DNA of 64,000 bases from Hetaerina americana (Eukaryota > Arthropoda > Insecta > Odonata > Calopterygidae). The notes beneath the pieces were generated by a model that saw only the letters and a program-made list of their open reading frames with translations, was not told where the DNA came from and ran no database searches. A program made the translations under genes and the position numbers. The DNA lies in the NCBI GenBank assembly GCA_022747635.1, contig JAKTNV010000010.1:42742527-42806526 (forward strand). Direction: 5' to 3'. Below, in pieces: positions 21,889 through 33,224 of the stretch (the stretch's first letter is position 1; each line of letters starts with the position of its first letter).

Positions 21889-21976
21889 TTTTTATTACTC
21901 CCGCCAGTACAGCTCTAGGGGTCATCGGAACGCACAAGCCCTTCCACCACGTCAAGGTTGTAGTCCGGGGAGGGTA

Positions 21977-22052
21977 TATATAAATATATATATAAATATA
22001 TTTATATATATTTATATATATATATTTATACATATTTATTTATTTATTTAAC
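21977..22052. repeat. TA/TAAA-rich microsatellite with upstream target duplication
   Basis: Repeats of TATATAAATA and TATT from 21975 to 22052. The first 13 bases (21977-21989) equal those at 18588-18600 and mark the RTE-like insertion site. Confidence 0.8.
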
Positions 22053-22980
22053 CGCTAAGGAAACCAAAAAAATTCAAGATTCTTTTGAATTATATGCTGT
22101 TAATATTACACGTGTGATACTAGGATACTAGGAATAACTTCAACCAAATAGTGTTTATGTTCACGAAATTAAATTGGTCAAATATATTTTAAAAAATAGC
22201 GGCAGACAGTGAATATTCAAAACCAATACGGAAGCATCATTTAGTCCTGCTTGGACATTTTTCATTACAAGGCTGTTAATTTAAGTATATACCCATATGA
22301 CGAGGGAACAACATCCACCTCTTGCTTTTCTCGACTTAGGATGCATGTAGCCTATTATTTATGCATATAACAATATACATTTTTTCCAGTCAGTCTTTAT
22401 ATTATAATCATGAACTTAATTATAGCTATTGATGACTGAATATTGGCGTCCTTAAATTGTTAAAATGTTCAACAAATCAGCTTGTGTTTGAAAAACCTTG
22501 TCGTTTTCCATTTGCTTTGTTTTATGGGAATTTGATAACTGCACCCACGCGTCATGATAGTTGCAAGATCTTTTGAGTATCGAAGTAAAAATATGAATTG
22601 GAAATTTTTTCTTTTGCAATGCTTAACTCAAAATGACGGAATATTTGAGGATACATTTGCTAAATAAGCCGTGTAGACAGTACTTATCAATCCTGTTGCC
22701 AAAGAGGAATGTAGCATTGAATATTGGAATTTCAGCCAAGCAAAAAAAGTCACAACTGTAAAAGAATGGGCCAGTTAGATTCTCAGGGAGAGAAGTATGA
22801 AAAGATACCCCCAGAGCTACCAACGAGGGTAAGTTTCAGAGTTGAAAACCAACCTCGTACTTCACCCTTGACTACGTGAAATTCAGGCCTTAAGTTTAAG
22901 GATGGAAACTATATTCCCTGCACCATCTTCCAGTGAGTTCTACCATCCTACAAATAATACGGTCTGGGTTTATAAATGGA
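22053..22980. other. No confirmed gene; weak exon candidate at 22736-22828
   Basis: AT-rich. A 93-base segment, 22736-22828, lies between TTTCAG and GTAAGT and is open in one frame (31 codons, PSKKSHNCKRMGQ at the start, PPELPTR at the end). The acceptor lacks a good pyrimidine tract and the protein is unrecognised, so this is a weak prediction. Confidence 0.2.
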
Positions 22981-22989
22981 AACTTCCTA

Positions 22990-23075
22990 GGACATCAGTT
23001 GGATTTGAATCCGAGGCTCTCTAGTCAGTCGCCGAAGCCGCTTCGACCAACTCAAAGCTACCAAGCCGCTCACAG
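22990..23075 (-). repeat. tRNA-derived SINE head, minus strand
   Basis: On the minus strand, GGATTCAAATCC (23001-23012 on the plus strand) is a good B box. TGGTAGCTTTGAGTTGGTCG (about 23043-23063) supplies an A-box-like element upstream. The SINE body on the low-coordinate side is not recognised. Confidence 0.5.
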
Positions 23076-23399
23076 CATTAGGCGACATGCCCGCTTTACG
23101 TACATTATCATTTTCGCAATAAATTAGATTTCCTTCTGCTCCCGTAAAGGTCGACAGGTCAGTGACAGAGGTAGTTCGATAGGTCGAAAGGTCAACAGCT
23201 AAGGATTGCTTCTTCCATCTATTACGGTCTAATATCACTCCACCGGTTTAAGCTTCCAATATTTTTTTAATCTTTAGCTCAATAAAAATCACCAAATTTT
23301 CCTCAATCTACCTTTTTTATTCGGACATTTTATTCGATCAAATCAAGAAACAGCTAAGAGTAGAATATGATAAAATAATAACATTTCCGACTCCCAGCC

Positions 23400-23850
23400 T
23401 CAAGCGCGGGAAAGCAGCCCTTATTCTGACCCCTCCTCCTCCACCATGTCCCCCTTCCCCTCCCCGGTTCCCATCCTTCCCCCCGCCTCACCCCCACACA
23501 AAGGTCCTCTCCACCCACCTGTTCCTTGCCTATTCGGCCATCCCCTGAGCTCCCCCCACCAATGTCCTCGCCCTCTCCCTTTCCCACCCTCACCCTTCCC
23601 CCAACCGCCTCTCTCCTTCCTCCGTTCTTTAAGAGCGGCTCGCCGCTCATTGGCTGAAAGGGGGGCCGCTCCGAGGAATGCGATGGCTGCGCACTCTAAG
23701 ACTCACTTGATTTTTTTTCCTCTCTCTTGAAGAGATGGAGGGAGGATGGGGAGGGGTCCTGTTCAAAGGGGGGTGGAGGAGGGCTGTGGAGGAGAGGAGG
23801 GAAGGGTAGGGGAGAAGGTTGGCGTTCAACTGGGGGAAGGGAAGTTTGCA
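23400..23850. other. Pyrimidine-rich then purine-rich island with CCAAT dyad
   Basis: C/T-rich on the plus strand to about 23630, then a perfect 7-bp dyad GAGCGGC TC GCCGCTC at 23633-23648, an inverted CCAAT box (ATTGGC at 23650-23655), and from 23735 a G/A-rich tract. The dyad plus CCAAT resembles the promoter-like patch at 5990-6030 in opposite orientation. Open frames on both strands are compositional. Confidence 0.5.
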
Positions 23851-26800
23851 CTCTTTTTGTTGCACGATTCTTATTTTTCAGCAATGGTGATGTTATGTTG
23901 AACAATGTAATGCACTTGCAATGGGAGGGAAATTCAATTCACTTTCTACCGTTTTGGTTTAGATGATATGGAGTTCAGAAGAGCTACTTTCATAATTGCT
24001 TCACTTGGCCGAATTAAAAGATCCGTGGGTTCCACTTGTGAAAGACCTTCGTTCACCCAAAACATTTATTCCACAGGGCATACGTAGAGCATCTCAATTG
24101 ATAACCATTCATAAAATATAAATTGTGATCAGAGTTTACGGGTGTAGAAATCGTGTAGTTAAATTAAATTTCTATTCTAAGAGATCAATATTGACGAAAC
24201 ATCGATTATTCATGAAACAGTACGGAATTTATCATGGTAAAATAAATGTATTCCTTGAATTTGGGAAATCTACTTTTTTGCTTAAAAATACTCGTATGTG
24301 TGATTGGTTGAGACTGATGTACTACATACTAATCAGCTACTAAATCTTGGATGAAAACTTTTGTCTTTTGTTACGCTCTAGCCCTAGCAGTTCGTGAAAG
24401 CTTAGAAATATTATGCCAGGGTTTTCGGGTACTACCGCATTATTTCTTTTGACTAGGCGATAGTTTTGTAGGCGTTAATGTGCCAATGGTGTTAATGTAG
24501 CCAGCATCTTTCGGTCCTAACTTCGCACATGAAGATAATCACCAACAAAACCATGCCATAGCCACAAGAGACAACGCGGGAGCAATCCATTAACCCTGCT
24601 ATCATCAGCAATTACATTTCATCGGCAATTACATCACCGCAGGACCTTTCTTTACCGAATTTTAGAAGCATATTCAATTATGTTTAATAATGTAGCACTA
24701 CCATGCATCTAGTCCATTGTGTTATGGGTTGAAACATACACCAACCCCTTCTCAGGCATCAGTTAAAATAGCATAATAAAGATTTGCGCTCAAGCTTTAT
24801 GTTACTTCTTCAACTTTGGTATTTGATATGATTTACTGATTCATGAATTTAATTAAAAAAGGTTATCGAAGTATTATATCACAAAAACGACCCTTGAACC
24901 AGTAGAAGTCGCGATTTTGATGTGCCAGCGCAATACTTTCAAATCATAATTTTGGTTTCTTTGCGAGACGGGATGAATTGGAATTCTTTGAAAGGTAATC
25001 GTCGGTATAAAATATCGTAGGAATAACCTATACCATAAAAAGTTATAACGTAGTGAACTATTTGGAAAACTTACGCTTGAAAACATTGCCGACTTATTCT
25101 TCCCATTTTAGTTTTCACGCTGTTTCACGAGATATTCTCTCAGAACCCGTGGTGGTGTTTTGAAAGAAAAACTTGACCAACTAGAAACTGTCACTCTACT
25201 CACAGTTATAGACTCAGAAATTTGGAAAAAGAGGGATGTTAATGATATAGATTGGTACTGTCTAATATCCTGTTTATTTTAGCTTTTAAAAAGGAGGTGC
25301 CGTGGGCTATTTTCCTCCTTTGCGGCACTTCATCTTCCGACTAGAGCTTACTGAGTTTGTTTACTAAAAAGGTTGCAATTTCTGGTGCCAACTCTCTCCG
25401 TATTTCCACAAGATCCCAATCCGGTCCTGGGGATGTCTTGAGTTTTTTCTATTTGATAAAATTCAATTATTTAATTAATACCTTTTGATTTATATTGGTT
25501 CTTTGCTCTTCGGTATATTTTCGATTGCTTTCGATTGGATCACCCTATAGTACACTACTTTAAAATGTTAGCTACCCTCTCCGTAGCTGTTTTACTATTT
25601 TCATTCTCTATCGCCCCAGTAATCACTCGTGTAAACAGTGTGTGAAAATATTTGCGAGGGGTGATCACTTTTGGGATTACATGCTTTGGTTTTCAGAAAA
25701 CGTAGAACAAAATAGAATCCTTAAAAACGTGGATCAGGAAAGAAGAAACCCCGTGCCGAAGTCAGATTTTGATGCTCAAATGGATATTTCAATTAAGAAA
25801 CGAGGAATTAAGCGGGAGAAAATATGAGAAAAAGTCACTCAGATAAGTATCAGAGGAACAGATCACACGAAAAAGACAGAAGGATAAAAGAGTGGGCGAA
25901 ACAATTCGGGATACTATGGATAGGTGCGTAACAGCGAGTGAGAGAAGAATGGAGATCTACGATCTAATGGGGTATTGGACTAAAAGGCTATTCAACGAAA
26001 TAAAAATTCAAATGCGTGTGGTTGCAGTTATTGCAGATTTTAATCAGAGGATTTGTCCCAAAAAACAATTTTGTTCTACAGTAGAGGAACTGAATGGCAT
26101 TTCAAGCAGTCCGCTGCAGAATTTCACAATACGTTCATAGCTACTAATTTAAATACCATTTCTTGAAAGATAGTTTCCGCGTGCATTTTTATTTTAGGAA
26201 ATTCATTGCCTTTCGTAAAGTTGTATCCGAGTAAATTACACATTCGTCCGCCCAGTAGTCATACATTGAATAGAGAGATTGATTTAATTCCTTTGCTTGT
26301 TTGCAAAGCCAGCGGTCACTTGCGCAAGTCCAGAAACACACTCACCCGTTATAAGTGGCTAATTTATCGGCATAAGCCCATCGTCAAGCAATATCTCGGT
26401 TAGCGTCACCTGTCTTAGTTCTATTAGTTTTTCAGCCCCACTTCTCTCTGGATTTTGCAGAGAATGAAATCAAATTTATTTCAGTGGAATTCTAACATGC
26501 TTTATTCCTGGATTTCCACCTTCGAAATCAGATTAATTAGCATCCACTCAGTTTCGCAAATCTTGACTCTAATTGCAGTATTTTGGAATTGTATCCGATA
26601 ACTTTCTTTCGAGTTTCGTCGTCACTTGAAGATTCCAACCTTCCTCCATCCATTTCACCCAAAAATAATCCTAAGATGGTAATTAAGGCACTATCGACTT
26701 TACTTCGTCTAAGTTGGTAATGTCTAGGGGGTCATGAATTGTTTCTAAAACAAAATTTGAAAAAATTCTTGTCATTAAGAGCTTTCTTATGCCAACAATC

Positions 26801-27030
26801 TTTTATCACCTGTCTGAATTTCCGTGGATGTGATTTAAAAGATTCATTCGGTTTTTTAGAACGTTTTATGGGACTTGTTAATTGAGGTGTATCCTCAAAA
26901 AAACGGCCTCAGATCAAGAAAACAGGCTCAAGTGTACGGCCCAGAATTCCTCTAGCCTTCAAGGTAAGATTCTATAGCAACAATTTTATATGGTTATGTA
27001 CTGGAATGATAGAGGACACCCACTGTTTTT
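23851..27030. other. Unique AT-rich sequence, no gene seen
   Basis: Read on both strands without recognising a domain, transposon end, tRNA or splice-framed exon. The frames at 25642-25827 and 25892-26140 have a charged composition but no family resemblance. Confidence 0.5.
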
Positions 27031-27179
27031 GAAGCTTAGCTCAATATTAAACCACTCCCCATCCAAGAGGATAAATGACCCTTAATCACTTCCTTTTCCA
27101 CTGAAGTTTCGGAGTCCACACCTGCCCCAAGTTTGCACATTAATAAAATAGCGTATTTATCACCACTTTCCGTTTTATG

Positions 27180-27600
27180 TCGTACCGCCGGCGTACTGTT
27201 GTTCTCGGAGACGTCTTTTGGAGAGAATCTCGGAAGTTCCACAAAGCAGCGAGCGGCGGCGGCCGGAGGTCGGGAGGGGGGAAACGAAGTCTTGCGGCTC
27301 GGGGCCGTCTGTCACTCGGCGTGGACAGGGGGGGAGGGAGGGCGAGAGGGCGTCCGTCGGGAATCCCGGGTGGGCGGGAGGGGAGGATTGTGACACGGAA
27401 CACGCATCAGGGCCCTAATTGGTGGCACCGCCCGCCCACCGCCCCCGCACCCGCTCTCCCTCCTCCATTCATTCGCTCCCCTTTCTGCCCGCCTTTTGGC
27501 GTTGCGTGCGTGCGTGAGAGGAGTTTCGTGGAGTGACTGAGGCGGCTCCGTCCACGTGTCACGGGTGAAGGATAGGAGGGAATCCGCGGAATCAGATCGT
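27180..27600. promoter_or_regulatory. CpG-dense island
   Basis: Sharp rise in G+C and CpG (GCGAGCGGCGGCGGCCGG near 27250; GCGTGCGTGCGTGAGAGG near 27502), containing an inverted CCAAT (AATTGGTGG at about 27418). Of the islands in the window this is the least biased to one strand and the most like a CpG-island promoter or first exon. No coding exon can be tied to it. Open frames in four frames are compositional. Confidence 0.35.
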
Positions 27601-28030
27601 CGCGGTGGGTGGTGCTTAGGGATCACCAAGGAAAGCCAAAATTCTTCGATCACAATTAATTAACCTTAGCCCTTGAAATCCGCGGAGACAAAAAAATTAG
27701 GTATCTATTCATTTGATTGACGTTCTAAATAGACGCTTCCTTTCTCGTGCTTGTCAATAATTTCCGTTATAAATAGTCGTCTGGTTGTGAGCAGTAGGTT
27801 CTGTTTGTACACCAAAATTTGTTAAAGAATAACGCGGCCTTCTCAGGCACAAAGCAATGCTAAGTACGGGTACAGAATAATGTGGCCTTCCTTCCCACAG
27901 TTATTCTAAGCACTGGTTTGACTTCATCGTTTCCAGTTTGTTTTACATATTTTCAACCTCCGTTCATGAATTTTCATGCAATTTGAACTTTCCCAATATT
28001 TTCTCTTCTATGATAGTATGATGAAAATAT
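27601..28030. other. AT-rich sequence, no gene seen
   Basis: No feature recognised between the GC island and the 3'-truncated edge of the RTE relic. Confidence 0.5.
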
Positions 28031-28280
28031 ACGCTTCGTTTATATTTTTTTCTTGTATACCTTAAGCGTGCGCATTTCTTCGTCTTTCTAATATTCTTGT
28101 ACCTTCCTACCACCCGTTTCAGTTCTTTTCTCTATCGTAAGATTCTACCAATTATTATTATTCATTTTTTGCTGCATACGTTCTCCTCCCTCATTCTTCG
28201 TTTACGTTCCACCTTGTAAACCATTTCTCGTGTTTAATTAAAAATTGGCAATTTTTGATTAATCATGATATTCCACCATA

Positions 28281-29613
28281 CTACCTTGATCAAAAAGTTC
28301 CCGGAATAACCACCGTGTGGCGCTCCCATCGTTCCGATTTGAGTTCTGTTTTTTTTTGTTAAATTGGTACATCTGTTGTTGATATTCCCTTTAAATCTTA
28401 GTGTCATAACTTGACATTTGCAAAAGTTACGTAGCCAAGAGTACATCTATCTCTGTGTGTGTTGGCGATTTTTTACAATTGCAGAAATGGATTTAAATTT
28501 GCAACAACGAACTTGTATTAAATTTTGCGTAAAAAACGGATTTAGTGGCGCACGGACGTTGGAAATGTTGGAAAAGTGTTTCGGCAACGATTCTCTAAAA
28601 AAAACGGTCGTTTACCAGTGGCACGAGCGGTTCAGAAGTGGTCGTGAGTCAATCGAAGATGATGAACGCAGTGGCAGACCATCGACATCGAAAGTCGGTG
28701 AAAAAATTGATAAAGTAAAAGAAATGTTGGTCAATAACCGCAAATTAACCATCAGAGAAATAGCGGAGGACTTGAACATTGCCTATGGATCCGCCCAAGA
28801 CATTGTGGTTAATGATTTGGGTTTCCGTCGTGTAGCAGCAAAGTTGGTGCCAAAAGACCTCAATTTCATGCAAAAAAGAGACCGTGTTGACGTCGCAAAA
28901 GACATGATTTGCGAGGCTGAATCCGATCCCACATTCATCAAAAGGATCATTACTGGAGACGAGACGTGGGTTTATGAGTACGACACGCAATCCAGACATC
29001 AGGCAAGTGAATGGCGTTCACCAAATGAGCCGAGACCAAAAAAACCACGTCGTTTTCAGTCAAAAAAGAAGGCAATGCTGACGGTTTTCATGGATTACAA
29101 CGGTGTAGTGCATCATGAATTTTTGCCAGAAGGCCAGACAGTAAACAAAGAGTATTATTTGGGCGTTATGAGACGTTTGCGTGAAGCAATTCGCCGAAAG
29201 AGACCAGAAATGTGGGCAGAAAACTCGTGGATTTTGCACCATGATAACGCACCGTCGCACAGTGCTATCATTATTCGTAATTTTTTGACGAAAAATGCAA
29301 CAAATACCATCCAACAGCCACCGAATTCACCTGATTTGGCTCCCTGTGACTTCTTTCTGTTCAATCGAGTTAAAAAACCATTACGGGGAACGCGTTTTAG
29401 CAGCCGAGAGGAAGTAATGGAAAAATCGCAGGAAGCACTGATGGACATACCGAAAACCGAATATAAAAAATGTTTTGAGGATTGGATCAAGCGCTGGCAT
29501 AAGTGTGTTGCAGTCGATGGGGATTACTTTGAAGGGGACAATATAGATTTAGATGAATAAACTTGTATTTTTAATTTTCTGAATAAATTCCGGGAACTTT
29601 TTGATCAAGGTAG
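28281..29613 (+). mobile_element. Complete mariner transposon, 1333 bp
   Basis: Perfect 27-bp terminal inverted repeats, beginning CTACCTTGATCAAAAAGTTC, sit at 28281-28307 and 29587-29613, with the TA duplication at 28279-28280 and 29614-29615. The single ORF between them is intact. The insertion splits the RTE relic just after its WITREM segment, so it is younger than that relic. Full-length ends, intact TA duplication and an uninterrupted gene make it the best candidate here for an autonomous DNA transposon. Confidence 0.97.
28487..29560 (+). CDS. Mariner transposase, 357 aa, intact
   Basis: Cuts the element out at its ends and inserts it at TA. The start chosen is the ATG at 28487 (purine at -3, MDLNLQQRTCIKFCV), the family's usual start; an in-frame ATG at 28418 would add 23 atypical residues. 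Residues 1-110 carry two helix-turn-helix units (WHERFRSGRESIEDDERSGR at 45-64). VPKDL at 121-125 stands for the WVPHEL linker motif. The catalytic domain has D158 in TGDETWVYEYD, D253 in HHDNAPSH and D288 in NSPDLAPCDFF, with 34 residues between the second and third: the D,D(34)D mariner signature. The C-terminus, WIKRWHKCVAVDGDYFEGDN, is complete. WVPHEL and YSPDLAP both appear in altered form (LVPKDL, NSPDLAP), which may affect activity. Confidence 0.96.
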   Translation: MDLNLQQRTCIKFCVKNGFSGARTLEMLEKCFGNDSLKKTVVYQWHERFRSGRESIEDDERSGRPSTSKVGEKIDKVKEMLVNNRKLTIREIAEDLNIAYGSAQDIVVNDLGFRRVAAKLVPKDLNFMQKRDRVDVAKDMICEAESDPTFIKRIITGDETWVYEYDTQSRHQASEWRSPNEPRPKKPRRFQSKKKAMLTVFMDYNGVVHHEFLPEGQTVNKEYYLGVMRRLREAIRRKRPEMWAENSWILHHDNAPSHSAIIIRNFLTKNATNTIQQPPNSPDLAPCDFFLFNRVKKPLRGTRFSSREEVMEKSQEALMDIPKTEYKKCFEDWIKRWHKCVAVDGDYFEGDNIDLDE

Positions 29614-30538
29614 TATCACGCCTGAAACGTCTCTTTTCATTTCTCGTGTAATCCATGGATTTATAATTATTTCTCTGTTTTCAAAATAATTGTGTCCTTG
29701 AAGGCTTCATTATCCTTTTGATTATCCAACGCGTCTTCTTCAACTGTACGCATCTCTTCTGCTTACTTAGAATGTTACCCAGTGATAATTGGTGATCTTT
29801 TCTTTTCGCACTGCATACAGTTTTTGCATTCCACATTTGTAGTAATATTCCTTTTACTCACTTGAATTTGCCATGACATTTAATTTCATAAAATAATGAT
29901 CCGAGTCTGCATTCTCTCTTCGGAATCTGCTCGTAAAAATGCCCAAAATATAATAATAGTTTAATATCAAAACATCAAATATGCCTATAATGTGTTGCCT
30001 CATTTTTACATTGTTTGAACGAGGTGCCGGTCATTACTTAACCCTTTCTTCAGCTAAACTATTGTTTTTATCCCACGCTCATTTCTCAACCAAAGTGCAC
30101 ACTTCCATTTGCATATCCATCACAAATGCACACTTCACCCGTCACTACATGCATTCCACTCCTTTAGCCACATGTTGTCTTCTCGCAACGCCCCCAAAAC
30201 ATATTTTCGTCCAGTTTATCGCATACTCATTCTACTTCCTCCTCTCAATGATTACATTTCGACATGCACATCTGTTTAAAGCTGAATTAGCTGAACTCGC
30301 CTTTATATATAAATATACATATATATATGCTAATGTGGTCTCATAATTAATTCTGCTCTGTGCTTAGATTTTGGACAGTATAACCGCTAATCCTCACTGG
30401 CTCCTCTGCCCCTCACTGTATATTATTTTGTCAATATTGCCCCGATAATTTTACCTCACACCCCTAAAATACCCACTCTCCTCTCAGATTTTTACTTGGC
30501 GTATTCTAACTTACCTGTCCTCAACATAGTCCTAAGAC

Positions 30539-30549
30539 TACTAGTCCTT
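30539..30549. repeat. Target-site duplication of LINE B copy 2
   Basis: TACTAGTCCTT, identical to 31431-31441. Removing the LINE and one copy restores continuity of the surrounding RTE reading (KFVRIRT... RTMLRTGKLEYAK). Confidence 0.85.
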
Positions 30550-31430
30550 CATCATCATCATCAGCATTTCAATGCTAGGATTAGTTTACTGCAGCCCTCC
30601 ATTCTACTCTATTCAATTTCAATGCCCTCAATCCCTAATACCTCCTCTGCTTCACATCCTTCTTAATTTGTCCTTTGTACATGTCTCTTGGTCTTCCTCG
30701 TGGAATCTTCCCTTCTATTTTTCCTTCTATTATATTCCTAATCAATCCGTTGTGCTTCAATGCGTGTCCAATCCATCTATTTCTTCTTTGCCGTAGAGTT
30801 CTCCATAGAGTCCTATCCTCTTCTGCTCTTCTATATACGTACTACCTCGTTCGTTACTTTGTGTGTCCATTTAATCTTCAGCATTCTCCTCGAGTACTAT
30901 GTTCCAAAAGCTTCCATTCTTTGCTGGTCCACTTATCCAATGTTCCAAGTCTCGGAACCATAGAACACCATGCTCCACACGAAATTCTTGACGAAGTGCT
31001 GCCTTTTTTCCAGTCTTAGGTTCTTTGAACAGAGTAATTGCCTATTCTTCACGAATGCGTTCTTAGCTTGGGCTATTCTTCGCTTGATGTCGGTTGAACC
31101 TCTCCCATCCTATGTTATGCTGCTGCCCATGTAGATGAAGGATCTAGTTTCACCCCTCGAATTGTGTTATCTGCATTCAGCTTCTCTCCTCCGCAGACAA
31201 GGATTTTAGTTTTCTAGGTCCTATCGCGTTTCCGCCACTACTGCGATGCCATCTGCAAACCGGAGAATGTTGATTTCTTCTCCATTTACCTTGACTCCTT
31301 TGATACCCAGTTCTTGTGTTTCTTTTATTGCCTCTTCCAGATATACGTTGAATATTGCTGGCGAGAGGTGCCATCTTTATCTTACTCCTACCTTTATTTT
31401 GGCTTCTATTTTTACTTCATTTTTCTTCCA
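30550..31430 (-). mobile_element. LINE B copy 2, inserted in the RTE relic
   Basis: 5'-truncated, 881 bp, minus strand. It starts shortly before RT motif B (VKIEAKIKVGVR, compare HIEANINKGGRQ in copy 1) and reads SPAIFNVYLEEAIKE, then GEEINILRFADGIAVVAE, where motif C has FADG instead of FADD. It ends in CTGCAGTAAAC-type sequence and a GATGATGATGATG tail. Both ends are marked by the same 11 bases, TACTAGTCCTT on the plus strand, at 30539-30549 and 31431-31441. The duplication and the trinucleotide tail define the family's insertion style. Confidence 0.9.
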
Positions 31431-31735
31431 TACTAGTCCTTATTCTAACAAATTTTCTGTGTATTCCCTTCCTCGTCTCTGGACTCAGTCATGCGGGAAT
31501 GTTTTCCGGCTGCAACAGAGTGAAGCCCGTAGTTATCATGATTCATTATTCTCTTATTTAGGAATTTTATAAGAAACTGATGGATTTGATCTTTCGCTTC
31601 CTTCCTCAGCAATGTTTTAACGTGACACCATATCTTCAATGGTCTCGCATTGCAGTCCGACGCCTTCACAAAGTCTCACTAAAACGCTGTGGACTACCTT
31701 TCGTCTTGCCGTTGCCTTTCTATCAGCTATTTCTT

Positions 31736-33224
31736 TTATATCAATTCAGTTTGCGTGTGAAAACAAATGTTTATTTCGTGGAAAAATAAAAATAAAATAA
31801 ACTATACATGTCACGGAATCAAACTCTTAATTGAAGTAAGGAACGCAAAAAAACTAAAAAATATTAACCGAATCCTGTGTTGGGAGAAAACTGTTTATAC
31901 TTATGAAATACTTTCGGAAACAAGTGAATCGTCCCCAGAGTGTGGTAGTGCTCCTTAAATCACATCATCTGCTGTAGCACTAATGTGTCACCCCTTTTTA
32001 GTATTTGTTTAAGTCTGTTTTCAACTTCATCAATGCCAAAGCTAGATTAACGTATCTCCTTCGCTCTCTAAAAATTCTGCCTAACCACCCATTCATTCTC
32101 CAGATTATCGTAATTTCTTACTTTTTCATGAAAAATTCCGAATTTTTGATTTGAAATGAAGTCCATACATGTTTTGAGGCTCCTTAAGCAAGTTTTGACA
32201 ATTTGTTTAGCGATGTCTGCGTGTGTGTCCGAGTGTTTGCGCGTGGTAAGTTCTTTAACTATACGTTAATGTGTGAAAGTGAGCTGCACGAAATTTTATA
32301 TTTACCATGTTTATTAAGAGTAGATGTGCTAATATTATATTGAAAGATTTCATTTATCCGTAATCGACCAATTTGGCATTTTATTTAATGTTTAACTAAG
32401 GCGCCCTCACAAAAACCGTTTCGTGAGATCGGGAGATGGGAGAAATATTTTTCGAATCGGAGTAGATTTTTAGTGTTCCGTTTTGCTCAAATGAATGTTG
32501 TCACCATCGTCGTCGTTGGCTCTCTCTCCTTAGCAGTGCGAATACCGAATACAGTCTATCTGGGAAGAAAATAGATTTTTAAAAGTTTACGTATTTCAGG
32601 ATGGACTGTAGGAGGACGCGAGTACGGAGAGGAAGAGAACGGTAAGAAAGACAAATAGAAGATTGATGTAAAGCATAGCTACCTCAGGTGAATATGGATT
32701 AATAAAGTGGACAGGTTAAAAATGTTGCAGTATACATATTAATGGACATTTATCCATCGTATTTCTTAGAGGAAAACGAAAGTTCACCGCAATGTGTCCA
32801 TCACACATCACTATTTGGGGAAGCACTAGGGCAATGTCTACCAGCTACAAGTAACTCTTCGATAGTACTTGTAAATGGCACACCATTCTTTGTTCTTGCC
32901 GAACGTGTATGTGTCCAAGAACTACATTCCGTTATCAGGTCGGTACCACAATGCTCATTAGGTAAAACATGAATCAGGAATCTGCTAAAATTTCACACGG
33001 GCTTCTTTCTGCCCTTAAATAACAATATTTACATGAGTTTGGAAGGGACGGCTAATACTAAGAAATAACTAGACTTTTTGAGCCTTGAAGATTAATTTTA
33101 ACACTTCACAATGTTTTGTTGGGTACCAACATGATTTTAAAGGGAGCATTATTATGTTTACTGGTGTTCATCCTCAACACTTCAGGGCAAGCGACTGTCA
33201 GTGATGGAATGAAGAATACAGGGT
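31736..33224. other. No confirmed gene; weak exon candidate at 32600-32641
   Basis: AT-rich. A 42-base segment at 32600-32641 lies between GTATTTCAG and GTAAGA and could encode MDCRRTRVRRGRER. Just upstream, a 27-codon frame at 32491-32574 begins with a hydrophobic MNVVTIVVVGSLSLAV stretch. Neither is recognised. Confidence 0.2.

Larger units (their letters stand above)
18601..21976 (-). mobile_element. Complete RTE-like non-LTR retrotransposon
   Basis: Minus-strand element of about 3.4 kb. Its 5' leader runs from about 21976 to 21684 and contains CTACAACCTTGACGTGGTGG; then come one long ORF (18708-21683), a short 3' UTR, and a 12-base poly(A) (T run at 18601-18612). Thirteen-base direct repeats flank it. 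All parts needed for target-primed reverse transcription are present and open, so it may be active or very recently inserted. Decayed relatives lie at 12381-13275, 28030-31735 and 38930-39200. Assignment to the RTE-like (BovB-related, 'craniofacial development protein 2-like') group is by motif and domain resemblance. Confidence 0.9.
28030..31735 (-). mobile_element. Old RTE-like relic, host of two later insertions
   Basis: Minus-strand relative of the intact element at 18601. In coding order: leader similar to the intact one (31735-31590); KFVRIRT for KLVRIGT (about 31460-31440); after the LINE B insertion, RTMLRTGKLEYAK and RRVGILGV (30530-30470), compare RTMMRTGKLENVK and GNIDILGL; a GDWN-region match near 30140-30190; ADSDHYFMKLNV (about 29910-29880), compare ADSDHNLVVMKC; INPWITREM for RKLWITDEM (about 29665-29640); and after the mariner insertion a basic segment to about 28030. 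It ends there, so the RT half is missing. Confidence 0.8.

Noticed and set aside
32491..32574. 27-codon frame with a hydrophobic, signal-peptide-like start
   Set aside because: Very short, no donor site to join it to a second exon, and no family match.
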